Source of the DNA: Aliarcobacter sp.
GTDB taxonomy: Bacteria > Campylobacterota > Campylobacteria > Campylobacterales > Arcobacteraceae
Reading direction: 5' to 3'
Assembly: GCA_028690445.1 (NCBI GenBank)
Contig: JAQVBE010000004.1
Span: forward strand, 97,181-161,180
DNA: 64,000 nucleotides
In this document: in pieces, positions 37,386 to 46,714 of the stretch
Layout: each line of letters starts with the position of its first letter
Numbering within the stretch: the first letter of the stretch is position 1
The notes under the pieces: model-generated
Databases searched by the model: none
Told to the model about the DNA's origin: nothing
What the model saw: the letters and a program-made list of their open reading frames with translations, nothing else
Position numbers and translations under genes: made by a program

Positions 37386-37804
37386 TTAGGTCTAACTCCC
37401 GTCCAATCCCTAATCATACTTCTTTGCTCTTTTGTTAAATTTGCATCTTCATGAATATATAAATAACTAGGAAGTGGCATAGAAGCATATGCTGTTCTAT
37501 AAATAGCTTTGATTTTTTCATCTTTCTTTTCAGGTGAATAATTCTCCCAAACTGAAAAATTCAAAGCTTTTTTCCCTTCTGTTATATGAGTTGAAATAAC
37601 CCAAGAAAAAGGCGATACATTAAAATACCAAGGATATTTAACTTCATTTGAATGACAATCATAACAAGAAGTTTTTAATATATTCATTACTTCAAGGGGT
37701 GCTTTTATTTCGAGGGTTTTATCAACAGCAATATTTTCTTTATTTGGTCGAATAAACTGCATAACAATAAATACTATTAACAATATTAATAAATTTCTTT
37801 TCAT
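37382..37804 (-). CDS. Haem-binding domain protein (Haem_bd type), exported
   Basis: A 140-aa protein with an N-terminal membrane/signal segment (about 3-18) and one c-type haem motif CYDCH followed by SNEVKYPWYFNVSPFSWV, characteristic of the small Haem_bd family. It is expected in the periplasm, membrane-anchored. It overlaps the mutS7 start by 4 bases and follows the thioredoxin-like gene by 3 bases. It could be an electron carrier or a redox sensor; its partner is not evident. Confidence 0.8.
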   Translation of the reverse strand: MKRNLLILLIVFIVMQFIRPNKENIAVDKTLEIKAPLEVMNILKTSCYDCHSNEVKYPWYFNVSPFSWVISTHITEGKKALNFSVWENYSPEKKDEKIKAIYRTAYASMPLPSYLYIHEDANLTKEQRSMIRDWTGVRPK

Positions 37805-37807
37805 ATT

Positions 37808-38137
37808 TTACTCACACATCAATTTATAAGGTCTTTTTATTTCTTCAATAAAAAGTGGAACACTCATATTTCTTCCATATCTTTTAAACTCTTTTGAATC
37901 AAAAAAAATCAAAGTTGCAGGAATTGAAAATATCATAAAGTGAGCAGTTAGTTCTTTGTCAAAATCAGTTTTTACTTCAAAAAGTTCAAATTTAGGAAAA
38001 GTTTTTTTTATCTCTTGTTCAATTTTTGGTTTTAAAATCTTACAAACAGAACAGTTTTCACCTGAAAAATAGACTAAAATAGGATTACCACTATTAATAC
38101 TATTTTGTAATTGTTCTAATTTCATAACTTGTATCAA
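37808..38137 (-). CDS. Thioredoxin-like protein
   Basis: A 109-aa thioredoxin fold with active site FSGENCSVCKILKP (CxxC with Ser-Val between the cysteines) and the cis-proline in FSIPATLIFF. No signal peptide, so cytoplasmic. The TTG at 38137 has AAGGAG five bases upstream; an ATG four codons later would leave the ribosome site too far away. Neighbouring the c-type haem protein, a thiol-reduction role is possible. Confidence 0.82.
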   Translation of the reverse strand: MIQVMKLEQLQNSINSGNPILVYFSGENCSVCKILKPKIEQEIKKTFPKFELFEVKTDFDKELTAHFMIFSIPATLIFFDSKEFKRYGRNMSVPLFIEEIKRPYKLMCE

Positions 38138-38184
38138 AAATTCTCCTTCTAATCATTAGCATATTTTGCAATTTTATTTTTAAA

Positions 38185-38880
38185 TTAATTTCCAGTTCTT
38201 ATATAGTTGTTAAATTTATCTAAATTTTCTTTATATCCAATTGCTACTAAAGTATCATCAGCATCAATTTTATGATTTTTAGAATATGAATTAAATATAA
38301 AATCCTTACTTAATTCATTATCGGTTAATCCAATTATTATGACATTAAAATCTCTACTAAAATCAAAATCTTTTAAATATTTACCATCTAAATAAGAACC
38401 TTTTAATATAGGAAATTCTTCAATATTTAATAGTGAATCTCCAAATAAAATTTTATCTAATACATGGGAAATAATCGGTTTATCTAATAATCTAAACATT
38501 CTTAGAGCACCAATTTCATAAGGATTAATTACTTTTGTAGCACCAGCTAATAACATCTTTTTGCTATCTGATTTACTACTAGCTTTTGATATGATTCTAA
38601 TCTTTTTATTTAAATTTCTTGCTGAAAGTGTAACAAAGAAGTTATTATTTGAAGAGTCACTTACACAATAAAATGCTTTAACATTACTTTCAATTCCTAT
38701 TTCAATCAACTCTTCATCTTCTAACAAATCTTTATTAAAAGTATTATAACCATCTAATATTGCTTTATTATAATTATCTTCATCATAATCAACTATAATT
38801 ATTTCAAATTTCGTATTTTTTAAACTTTTGGCAATTTTACTTCCAAGATTACTATATCCATAAATTATTACTTTTGACAT
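38185..38880 (-). CDS. RCK/TrkA-N type K+ channel regulatory protein
   Basis: A 231-aa cytoplasmic protein. The Rossmann domain starts VIIYGYSNLGSKIAKSL and has the acidic nucleotide-binding residue in IIVDYDED. The C-terminal TrkA-C-like part is about 150-230. It has no membrane segment. It follows the channel gene by 1 base and shares blocks with that protein's own RCK part (for example ARxLNKKIRIISxASxSxSKK). So it was probably derived from it and may form mixed gating rings. Confidence 0.82.
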   Translation of the reverse strand: MSKVIIYGYSNLGSKIAKSLKNTKFEIIIVDYDEDNYNKAILDGYNTFNKDLLEDEELIEIGIESNVKAFYCVSDSSNNNFFVTLSARNLNKKIRIISKASSKSDSKKMLLAGATKVINPYEIGALRMFRLLDKPIISHVLDKILFGDSLLNIEEFPILKGSYLDGKYLKDFDFSRDFNVIIIGLTDNELSKDFIFNSYSKNHKIDADDTLVAIGYKENLDKFNNYIRTGN

Positions 38881-38881
38881 A

Positions 38882-40444
38882 TTAAACCCTAAAATCTAAA
38901 TTTATTAAATCAGATTTTAATTGTGAAATCGAACTTTTAAAACCAATAATTACTAAAATATCATTTCTTTGAACTTTATAATCAATATTTATAGGATTAA
39001 AAATAAATTCATTTAAATTATTTAAGTTGATAATACCTAAAAGTGTCAAACTATAATTATTAAAGTTAATTAAATTTATATTTTTATCAAGTATTTTAGA
39101 ATTTCCAACTATTTCAACTTCATCAATAACTACATCAAAATCTCTATTTAATAAAATCCCATCAATTGCTTCAAAAGCAACTGGTTGTCCTAAATATTGG
39201 GATGCAACAAAAGCAGTAACATCATTAAATAATATTGTTTTATTTACACCTGCAATTTCAAATTTCTTTTTTGAATTACTATTATTTACCCTTGAAATAA
39301 TTTTAATTTTTTCATTTAATGCCCTAGCACTTAAAACTATGGATAAATTTATTGCATCATCATTTGTAAGAGCAACAACAGAATTTGCACCCTTGTTTAT
39401 TCCCATCATTTCCAAAGTTAACATATTAGTTGCATCAGCTTGAATTGCTAAATAATTGAGATTTTTAGCACTATTTACTGCTTCTTTATCACTATCAATT
39501 ACTATAAATTTTTTTCCTACATTCAATAATTCTTCACAAAAATATTTTCCCATCATTCCAAAACCACAAACAATAACAAAATCTTTCATTTTTGAAGTTT
39601 CTGATTGAACTCTATTTTCCTTAATAATTTCCATTCTATCTGATAAACCTGTTGTTATAATAGATGTACCAAAAGCAATTACTAAAAAACTAGAAATAAC
39701 CAGAACCAAAGTTACAAGTTTCCCCTCAACAGTTATAGGTGTAACATCGCCATAACCTACAGTTGAAATAGTAATTATTGACCAATAAACAGCATCAAAA
39801 AAATCAACAATATTTGGATTTACACCTTCTGGTCCTTCGTATAAAAAAATAACTGTTGACGAAAAAAATACAACAGTAATATATAAAAGTCCTAGAGTAA
39901 AAAGTTCAAACTTTCTCTCTTTAAATACTTGTAAAAATTCTTTTAAAGAATTTGCATATCTTAAAATTTTAAATAATCTGAAAATCAGAAGAATTCTTAA
40001 AAGTCTTAAAGGCCTATAATAAGGTAAAATTGCTAATAAATCTACTATTGCCATAGGAGAAAGTATAAAATCAATTTTTCTTGAAATAACTCTTTGTATA
40101 GATTTAGTTATCTTATATTTTTTATTTAAGAGTTGATTATTCTCATAATCTTCTATGATTATACTATGAATATCTGAACTAATCCATAATCGTCCTATAT
40201 ACTCAATTGCAAAAATAACAACTGCAAAAAGTTCATAATCAGTTAATAATCTTAAGTTTTTATGATTTACTTCAAATATCAAAATTCCAATTGTACTAAG
40301 AACTAAAAAAATCATTACCATATCAAAATATTTTTTATAGTGATATGAATTATTTTCTAATAAATTATAAGTAAAAGTTTTAAATCTCTTATATTTAGTG
40401 GAAGTTTCTAGTTTGTATGCTAATGAAATTATATATTTAGTCAT
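38882..40444 (-). CDS. Voltage-gated-type potassium channel with RCK domain
   Basis: A 520-aa inner-membrane channel. Six membrane segments are predicted in the first 260 residues. An arginine-rich S4-like segment (RPLRLLRILLIFRLFKILR, about 145-163) and the selectivity filter STVGYGDVTP (about 227-236) are visible. A cytoplasmic RCK domain follows, with VCGFGMMGKYF and VIDSDKEA, then a TrkA-C-like end. It conducts potassium under ligand and perhaps voltage control. Co-transcribed with the separate RCK protein. Confidence 0.9.
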   Translation of the reverse strand: MTKYIISLAYKLETSTKYKRFKTFTYNLLENNSYHYKKYFDMVMIFLVLSTIGILIFEVNHKNLRLLTDYELFAVVIFAIEYIGRLWISSDIHSIIIEDYENNQLLNKKYKITKSIQRVISRKIDFILSPMAIVDLLAILPYYRPLRLLRILLIFRLFKILRYANSLKEFLQVFKERKFELFTLGLLYITVVFFSSTVIFLYEGPEGVNPNIVDFFDAVYWSIITISTVGYGDVTPITVEGKLVTLVLVISSFLVIAFGTSIITTGLSDRMEIIKENRVQSETSKMKDFVIVCGFGMMGKYFCEELLNVGKKFIVIDSDKEAVNSAKNLNYLAIQADATNMLTLEMMGINKGANSVVALTNDDAINLSIVLSARALNEKIKIISRVNNSNSKKKFEIAGVNKTILFNDVTAFVASQYLGQPVAFEAIDGILLNRDFDVVIDEVEIVGNSKILDKNINLINFNNYSLTLLGIINLNNLNEFIFNPINIDYKVQRNDILVIIGFKSSISQLKSDLINLDFRV

Positions 40445-40485
40445 TGGGAACTTAATGTAAAGTAGTTAAACCACTTTACATCTTA

Positions 40486-42042
40486 TTAGATTTGATGTTC
40501 GTTATTTTTAGACAATCTCTCTTTTTGAGAAAGATAAGAGTTTAAAGCTCCTAAATATGCTTTTGCCGTTGCTAACATTGTATCTATGCTTAATCCATGT
40601 CCAACAAATGAAGGACTTGTTTGATCAAATGAAACTCTTGTAGTAACTTTTGCAAGTGCATCTTTTCCTTCTGTTACTGAAGTTACTTTATAATCTTTTA
40701 ATTCTCCTGTATAACCTGTTAATCTATCAATTGTTTTAAAAATTGCATCCATTGTTCCATCACCAATTGCTGCATCTTTAATTATTTCATCTTTATATTT
40801 AATTGCAACAGCAGCTGTTGGAACACCTGCTGTACAATCTGATATTTGTAATCCTATTAGCTCATAAGTTTTATCTTGATTTAATGACTCATCAGTAATT
40901 AACATTCTAATATCATCATCTGTAACATCTTTCTTCTTATCAGCTAAATTCTTGAATTTCTCAAAAGCAGCATTTAACTCTTCATCACTTACTTTATCAA
41001 ATCCTAAATGTACAATTTTATCTCTAAATGCAGCTCGACCTGAATGTTTTCCTAATATTAAAGTAGAATCTTTAAATACTCCAACATCTTCAGGTTTCAT
41101 AATTTCATATGTTTCTTGATGTTTTAAAACACCATCTTGGTGAATTCCACTCTCATGTGAAAATGCATTTTTTCCAACAATTGCTTTATTTTGTTGTGGC
41201 TCAACACCTGTTACAGTTGCTACTAATCTTGAAGTTGCATAAATTTCAGGTGTATTAATTGTTGTATATAAATCACCAAAAGCATCTTTTCGTGTTTTAA
41301 TAGCCATAACAGCTTCTTCTAAAGCTGAATTTCCAGCTCTTTCACCTAATCCATTTATTGTAACTTCAATTTGTCTAGCACCATTTAAAACAGCAGCTAA
41401 AGTATTAGCTGTTGCTAATCCTAAGTCATTGTGATTATGAACTGAAATAATTGCTCTATCACCTGCAAATGCACTTAATTCTTTAACCATTGCACCTAAT
41501 TCTGTGGGTAATCTATATCCTACAGTATCAGGTAAATTAATAGTTCTTGCCCCTGCTCCAATAACTGCATCCATAACTTCTTTCATAAATGAAATTTCAC
41601 TTCTTCCTGCATCTTCTAAAGAGAACTCAACATCATCAACAAATGTTTTTGCATATTGAACTGCATGAATTGCTCTTTTTATAACTTCTTCTTCACTCAT
41701 TTTTAATTTATATTTCATATGTATTGGTGAAGTTGCAATAAAAGTATGGATTCTATGTTTTGGAGCATGACTAACAGCTAATCCCGCTTGTTTAATATCA
41801 TTTTCTATTGCTCTTGCTAAAGAACAAATGCTTGAATTTTTAACAATTTCAGCAATTCTACTAACCGCATCAAAATCCCCAGGACTTGCCGCTGCAAATC
41901 CTGCTTCTATTACATCTACACCTAATTTTTCTAATTGTAAAGCTATTTTAATTTTTTCTTCAGTGTTCATAGAACAACCAGGACTTTGTTCACCATCTCT
42001 TAATGTTGTATCAAATACTATAATTTTATTTTTATCCATCAT
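40486..42042 (-). CDS. leuA: 2-isopropylmalate synthase
   Basis: A 518-aa enzyme, first committed step of leucine synthesis (2-oxoisovalerate + acetyl-CoA). The catalytic barrel has [16 protein letters not shown] and [17 protein letters not shown] with the metal-binding HxH, and the leucine-feedback domain occupies about 390-505. Two adjacent ATGs occur; the first has AAAGG five bases upstream. The gene has a 5' leader of roughly 200 bases with a leucine-rich leader peptide, so leucine-dependent attenuation is likely. Confidence 0.96.
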   Translation of the reverse strand: MMDKNKIIVFDTTLRDGEQSPGCSMNTEEKIKIALQLEKLGVDVIEAGFAAASPGDFDAVSRIAEIVKNSSICSLARAIENDIKQAGLAVSHAPKHRIHTFIATSPIHMKYKLKMSEEEVIKRAIHAVQYAKTFVDDVEFSLEDAGRSEISFMKEVMDAVIGAGARTINLPDTVGYRLPTELGAMVKELSAFAGDRAIISVHNHNDLGLATANTLAAVLNGARQIEVTINGLGERAGNSALEEAVMAIKTRKDAFGDLYTTINTPEIYATSRLVATVTGVEPQQNKAIVGKNAFSHESGIHQDGVLKHQETYEIMKPEDVGVFKDSTLILGKHSGRAAFRDKIVHLGFDKVSDEELNAAFEKFKNLADKKKDVTDDDIRMLITDESLNQDKTYELIGLQISDCTAGVPTAAVAIKYKDEIIKDAAIGDGTMDAIFKTIDRLTGYTGELKDYKVTSVTEGKDALAKVTTRVSFDQTSPSFVGHGLSIDTMLATAKAYLGALNSYLSQKERLSKNNEHQI

Positions 42043-42117
42043 ATTAACCTTTTAAAATGTTATTTATTATATCTTTTTTTAAATAAAAAAAGAAAAACTG
42101 TGTTTTGATTGTGTTTG

Positions 42118-42148
42118 TTATAAATTGTAATTATAAAAATTTATAATT
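42118..42148 (-). promoter_or_regulatory. Alternative stems after the leuA leader peptide
   Basis: One inverted repeat pairs 42129-42136 with 42141-42148 and overlaps the leader stop codon. A second pairs 42118-42126 with 42138-42146. They share bases and cannot form together, as expected for an attenuator switch. Both are AT-only, so their stability is uncertain and no strong terminator hairpin was found. Confidence 0.35.
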
Positions 42149-42224
42149 AGAGAGAAAAAGAAAGAAGCAGAAGAGAGTTTACACTTTTGATGAAATGGTT
42201 TTTATAAAAATCAAATATTTTCAT
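42147..42224 (-). CDS. leuA leader peptide (25 aa, leucine-rich)
   Basis: A short reading frame, ATG at 42224 to TAA at 42147. Its peptide begins MKIFDFYKNH and ends with SVNSLLLLSFSL. Four leucine codons in a row (CTT CTG CTT CTT) and a fifth before the stop make 5 of the last 8 residues leucine. AAGGAG lies six bases upstream of the ATG. It sits between the leuA promoter and leuA. By analogy with enterobacterial leu leaders, ribosome stalling at these codons under leucine limitation would change the downstream RNA fold. Confidence 0.75.
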   Translation of the reverse strand: MKIFDFYKNHFIKSVNSLLLLSFSL

Positions 42225-42256
42225 ATATCTCTCCTTGTTTTGTTTTAAAGTGTTTA

Positions 42257-42285
42257 AGTATAATTAATAAATTTTAATTTGTCAA
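42257..42285 (-). promoter_or_regulatory. leuA promoter
   Basis: On the minus strand TTGACA (42280-42285) is followed after exactly 17 bases by TATACT (42257-42262). The predicted transcript start is near 42250, about 26 bases before the leader peptide. Confidence 0.7.
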
Positions 42286-42314
42286 TACTTGAAATAGAAT
42301 TTTTAGTTAAACCT

Positions 42315-44897
42315 CTATTTTTTTTCATCTTTCATGAAAAGTTTAATTATAAAATTAGCACCTTCATGTGTATTTTCAACATAAATTTCACCATTCATAT
42401 TTTTTTCAATAATAATTTTAGACATGTATAAACCTATTCCTGTTCCTTGAACTTCATCTTTTGTTGTAAAATATGGTTCAAATATTTTGTGTATTATTTC
42501 ATCTTTTATACCTAAAGCATTGTCTTTTATTGAAATATACGCATAATCATCTTCAACTTTTGTCTCTATTTTTATCATTGGATTTTCTATTTTATTTCCT
42601 ATTGAAGCATCTTTAGCATTTGAAATAATATTTAAAATAACTTGTGAAAATTCATTTGGAAAGCCAAAAACATCGATTTTTTCTTCTTTAAAATCTTTTT
42701 GTAGTTTTATATTATGGTGTACAAAAGTAGATTCTACTAAAGATATAGCATCTAAAACACTTTTATTTACATCAAAGTGCTCTTTTGCTTTGTTTGGTCT
42801 AAAAAAATTTCTAAAATCATCTATTGTTTTTGACATATTTTTAGTAAGCATTTCAGCTTTATCTACTGTTCTATTGAGTACTTCATCATTTAATTCGCCT
42901 ATTTCATAAGAGAATTTAAGATTCTGGAAAACTAATCCTAATGCATTTAAGGGCTGTCTCCATTGATGAGCGATATTTCCTATCATCTCACCCATAGCAG
43001 CTAATCTCGTTTGTTGAATTAAAAGCTGTTCTTGTTCTTTTTGTTTTGATGTCTCTTCAAAAACTCTTTTTTCTAAAGTTTCATTTATATCTTTTTCTTC
43101 TTTTATTAACTCTTGTATTTTTGAAGCCATTTCATTAAATGAATTTTCTAATTGCCCTATTTCGTCATTTGAATTAACTTTAATTCTGTAATCTAATTCA
43201 TTATTTGAGAATCTTTTTGTACCTATTAAAATTTTTTCAATTTTTCTACTTAAATATCCAGACATTAATAAAGCCACCGCTATGATTAAAATTATCATAG
43301 CAAAAGTTACAAAGGATAACTCATTTATCAAAGCTTTTATAAATTTTTCTATTTCAGCTTGATTTTCATTTACAACTTCTTCCATATTATTTGTTTGATT
43401 TTTTAATATTTCAGATATATTTTTCTTTGTTTCATTTGCAGCTGCATGAAAATCATCTACACTAGCTCCTATTGTAACAAAACCAAAACCCCTTTTACTG
43501 TTTGCATATTTCCCCGTATAATAGGGTATTGCTGCAGCAGTTGTAAGTTTCCAAACTCCACTCCAATTTATAATAAATGAACCATATCCACCATTTTGTG
43601 TAACTTGCATCCATCCCTCACATTGAGGTGCAAAATTTAAATATCTACAATCTAAACTAACATTTCCATCTTCTTTTAATTGTTTAAAATTTGGTTTTTT
43701 ATTTAAACTTTGTTCTTCAAATTTTGGATAATTATTTAAAAAATCATTTATTTCTTCATTTGAAGCATAATATTTTTGTGCAATATCAGTACTTAACCAA
43801 GGCATTACTTTCATACCTGTATTTTTATCATAACCAACTATTGAATAATCCCTTGGATGAACTATACTTTTACCTTCATAATCCCAGATAAAAGCATAAT
43901 TTCCATATGTCGCATCTGGAATATTTTGTTTTGCATTTATACCTGTTGGATTTGCTGTATCTGTAAATTCTCTAATATGTTTGTGGTCTAATGCCATTGA
44001 AATATAACCGATTTTTTCATTATTCTTAAACACTGGTGTTATAAATCTAATAATTCCTTCAAATCTTTTTCCCAAAGGATTTTCTAATCCTGCATAACCA
44101 TACTTTTGTGGTTCAAACTCAATTCCTGCTTTTAAAGCCTTTTCTCTTGTAAAAGTCCCAATTACTTTTGTTCCAACATATTCACCAATTACATCAGAAA
44201 CATAAATTTCATCTTTTTCTAATTTAGATATTTCATTAAAATAAGTTTCTGAACTAACATAAGTATTTTTTTTATTAGAAATATTCAATTTTTCTTCATT
44301 TATTGAGGATACTTTATATTTTTCATTTCCACTTAAATCAAAAAAAGTTATCTCTTTATAAATTGGTATTTCTTTTTTAGAAAAATTAATAGGGTCAATA
44401 TAATTAAACTCTTTTTCATTATCAATCAAATTTACTGTTTTTTTATCTCTTTGTTCTATATTTAAATCTTCATTTGTTTTATAACTATTAGTAACTTCAT
44501 CATAATAATAGTTTTCATGTAAAAGAACTATTCTTTGTTTTGAATTATAAAAAGACTTTAATATATCTTGGTTAATATCTAATTTTGATAAAAATAAAAT
44601 ATCTTTATCCCGTTCATATAAAAAATTTGCTATTTGATTTGCTATTTCATAAGAGACTTTTTCTAAGGATTCTTGTGATTTCTTATCAAGATTTTTGATA
44701 CTATCTTCTATTGAAGCATTTGCGGTATTTATTATTATTTCTTTACTTTGATTAAATAAAAAGTTTGTACTCTTTGTCAAATATCCATCTAACTTTAATA
44801 CTCCCTCATAAGCAATATATGCTATTAATAATAATGGAAGTATTTTTATTAAAATAAAAATTATGATTAATTTAATTCTAATACTAAGATTTTTCAT
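42315..44897 (-). CDS. Cache-domain sensor histidine kinase
   Basis: An 860-aa sensor. A membrane segment near 10-30 precedes a very large periplasmic region (about 35-535) with Cache-like parts (for example YGNYAFIWDYEGKSIVHPRD and GFVTIGASVDDFHAAANE). A second membrane segment (about 540-560), HAMP and coiled coil follow. The dimerisation domain has H644 in NIAHQWRQPLNALG, and the ATPase has NIISNAKDAS and GTGIGLYMSKIIIE. It starts on the last base of the preceding REC-PAS-HD-GYP gene. The HQWRQPLN class is common in Campylobacterota. It is the only intact kinase of this operon. Confidence 0.9.
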   Translation of the reverse strand: MKNLSIRIKLIIIFILIKILPLLLIAYIAYEGVLKLDGYLTKSTNFLFNQSKEIIINTANASIEDSIKNLDKKSQESLEKVSYEIANQIANFLYERDKDILFLSKLDINQDILKSFYNSKQRIVLLHENYYYDEVTNSYKTNEDLNIEQRDKKTVNLIDNEKEFNYIDPINFSKKEIPIYKEITFFDLSGNEKYKVSSINEEKLNISNKKNTYVSSETYFNEISKLEKDEIYVSDVIGEYVGTKVIGTFTREKALKAGIEFEPQKYGYAGLENPLGKRFEGIIRFITPVFKNNEKIGYISMALDHKHIREFTDTANPTGINAKQNIPDATYGNYAFIWDYEGKSIVHPRDYSIVGYDKNTGMKVMPWLSTDIAQKYYASNEEINDFLNNYPKFEEQSLNKKPNFKQLKEDGNVSLDCRYLNFAPQCEGWMQVTQNGGYGSFIINWSGVWKLTTAAAIPYYTGKYANSKRGFGFVTIGASVDDFHAAANETKKNISEILKNQTNNMEEVVNENQAEIEKFIKALINELSFVTFAMIILIIAVALLMSGYLSRKIEKILIGTKRFSNNELDYRIKVNSNDEIGQLENSFNEMASKIQELIKEEKDINETLEKRVFEETSKQKEQEQLLIQQTRLAAMGEMIGNIAHQWRQPLNALGLVFQNLKFSYEIGELNDEVLNRTVDKAEMLTKNMSKTIDDFRNFFRPNKAKEHFDVNKSVLDAISLVESTFVHHNIKLQKDFKEEKIDVFGFPNEFSQVILNIISNAKDASIGNKIENPMIKIETKVEDDYAYISIKDNALGIKDEIIHKIFEPYFTTKDEVQGTGIGLYMSKIIIEKNMNGEIYVENTHEGANFIIKLFMKDEKK

Positions 44898-46714
44898 TAA
44901 TTAACATCCTTGAAAGTATCCTTTATTTGTAGAAAATCATCTAAATTATTCATAAAAATATCTATCAGATTTGGATCAAAGTGTTTTCCTTTTTCATCAT
45001 TAAATAAATTTAAAACTTCTTCCAACGGCCAAGCTTTTTTATAGACTCTATCACTACTTAAAGCATCAAATACATCAGCAATTGAAGTGATTCTTCCAAA
45101 AATATGAATATCTTCTCCTTTTAATCCAAGAGGATAACCTGAACCATCCCATCTTTCATGGTGTGTATATGAAATAATGCCTGCGGCTTGTAAGATTTCT
45201 CTTTTAGAAGTTCTCAAAATTTCATATCCAATTGTTGCATGAGTTTTCATAACTTCCCATTCAGCGGAATCCAACTTTCCATTTTTATTTAAAATAGAAT
45301 CAGGAATTCCAACTTTTCCAATATCATGCATAGGTGAAGCCATAAATAATTTATTTATATCTTTTGGACTAAGTCCAATTTTAATCGCAAGTAATTTTGA
45401 ATATTCAGCAACTCTTTTTACATGCTGTCCAGTTTCTGAACTTCTACATTCACCAATTTCACCTAGTTTATAAATTATTTCTCTTTGTGCATCTTCAAGT
45501 TCATCATGCAATCTTTCAATATCAGTTATATCATGGCGAATTCCCATATATTCTATTACTTTACCCTCATTGTCTTTTAAAGGATACATTGTTACATTAC
45601 AGTGGAAAACTTGACCATTTTTTTTGAAATTTGAAATTTTTCCTTTCCAAATATTTCCACTAAAAATAGAATCTAATTTTTGAACTTGTTCTTCTTCTGT
45701 TAAATTATAGTGCTTTAAGTAAGAGTATGGTTTATTTATTAAATCTTCTTTTGAGTAACCGCTAATTTTATAAAATGCATCATTAGCATAAACAATATTT
45801 CTATTTAAATCCATTCTCAAAATAATATTACTTTCGTTTATTGCTTCTTTATATGCATTTACAATTCTAATAGATTCAGTTAAGTTAAAAGCACTTTTTT
45901 GTGTTTGGGTTTTAAAATATTCTTTGGTAGTCTCTAAATCTGTAATATCATTTGATAAAGAAATAAACTCTAAAATATTTCCATCTAAGTCCAATATAGG
46001 CTTAATAATAATATCTACAAAATATTCTTTACCTGTTTTAGAAATATTTTTTAATCTTCCATGCCAAGATTTTTTTCTAATATTGGTTGTTTTCCATATA
46101 TTTTTAAATATATATTTATCTATTAAAGGAACAGTTACAATATGATAAGTTTTTCCAATAAGTTCTTCTTTTGTATAACCTGAAATTCTTTCAAAAGGTT
46201 CATTTACATAAGTTATTATTCCATTAATATCTATTTTAGAAATGATAGATCTTTCATCAACAATATCTTTGTACTGTTTTAAAGAGTTATAAATCTCTTT
46301 ATTTTCTTTTTCCAAATTTATATTTTTTGCAATATTGGCTAAAACTTCACTAAGAGCAAAAAGATTTAAAGGTTTTGTTAAATAATTTGTTACATTTAAT
46401 TTTATTGCTTCAAATAAATAATCTGCATCATTAAAAGCTGTAATTATGACTATAGGAATAGTTTTATTTTTTTCTTTTATCAATTTAATCATTTTTGTAC
46501 CTGTCATCACTGGCATTTGAATATCTGTTATGATTAAATCAGGTTGATATTTCTCAAAAAAATCTAACCCTTCTTGTCCATTTTTTCCAACATAAAGTTC
46601 TTTTACTTTATTTTTTAAAAAATATTCTAACTCTTCTCTTGTATTATCATCATCTTCCACATATAAAAGTGATAATTTTTTTAAATAACGAAAAAAATCT
46701 TTATTATCACTCAT
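44897..46714 (-). CDS. Response regulator with two PAS domains and an HD-GYP phosphodiesterase
   Basis: A 605-aa cytoplasmic protein. A receiver domain (about 12-125) has LIITDIQMPVMTG with the phospho-acceptor Asp and YLTKPLN. Two PAS domains follow (about 155-270 and 290-400; YVNEPFERISGYTKEELIGK, YANDAFYKISGYSKEDLIN). The HD-GYP domain (about 415-595) has HDIGKVGIPD and HHERWDGSGYP, all metal and GYP residues present. It should break down cyclic di-GMP under phosphorylation control. It overlaps the degenerate kinase gene upstream by 4 bases. Confidence 0.92.
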   Translation of the reverse strand: MSDNKDFFRYLKKLSLLYVEDDDNTREELEYFLKNKVKELYVGKNGQEGLDFFEKYQPDLIITDIQMPVMTGTKMIKLIKEKNKTIPIVIITAFNDADYLFEAIKLNVTNYLTKPLNLFALSEVLANIAKNINLEKENKEIYNSLKQYKDIVDERSIISKIDINGIITYVNEPFERISGYTKEELIGKTYHIVTVPLIDKYIFKNIWKTTNIRKKSWHGRLKNISKTGKEYFVDIIIKPILDLDGNILEFISLSNDITDLETTKEYFKTQTQKSAFNLTESIRIVNAYKEAINESNIILRMDLNRNIVYANDAFYKISGYSKEDLINKPYSYLKHYNLTEEEQVQKLDSIFSGNIWKGKISNFKKNGQVFHCNVTMYPLKDNEGKVIEYMGIRHDITDIERLHDELEDAQREIIYKLGEIGECRSSETGQHVKRVAEYSKLLAIKIGLSPKDINKLFMASPMHDIGKVGIPDSILNKNGKLDSAEWEVMKTHATIGYEILRTSKREILQAAGIISYTHHERWDGSGYPLGLKGEDIHIFGRITSIADVFDALSSDRVYKKAWPLEEVLNLFNDEKGKHFDPNLIDIFMNNLDDFLQIKDTFKDVN

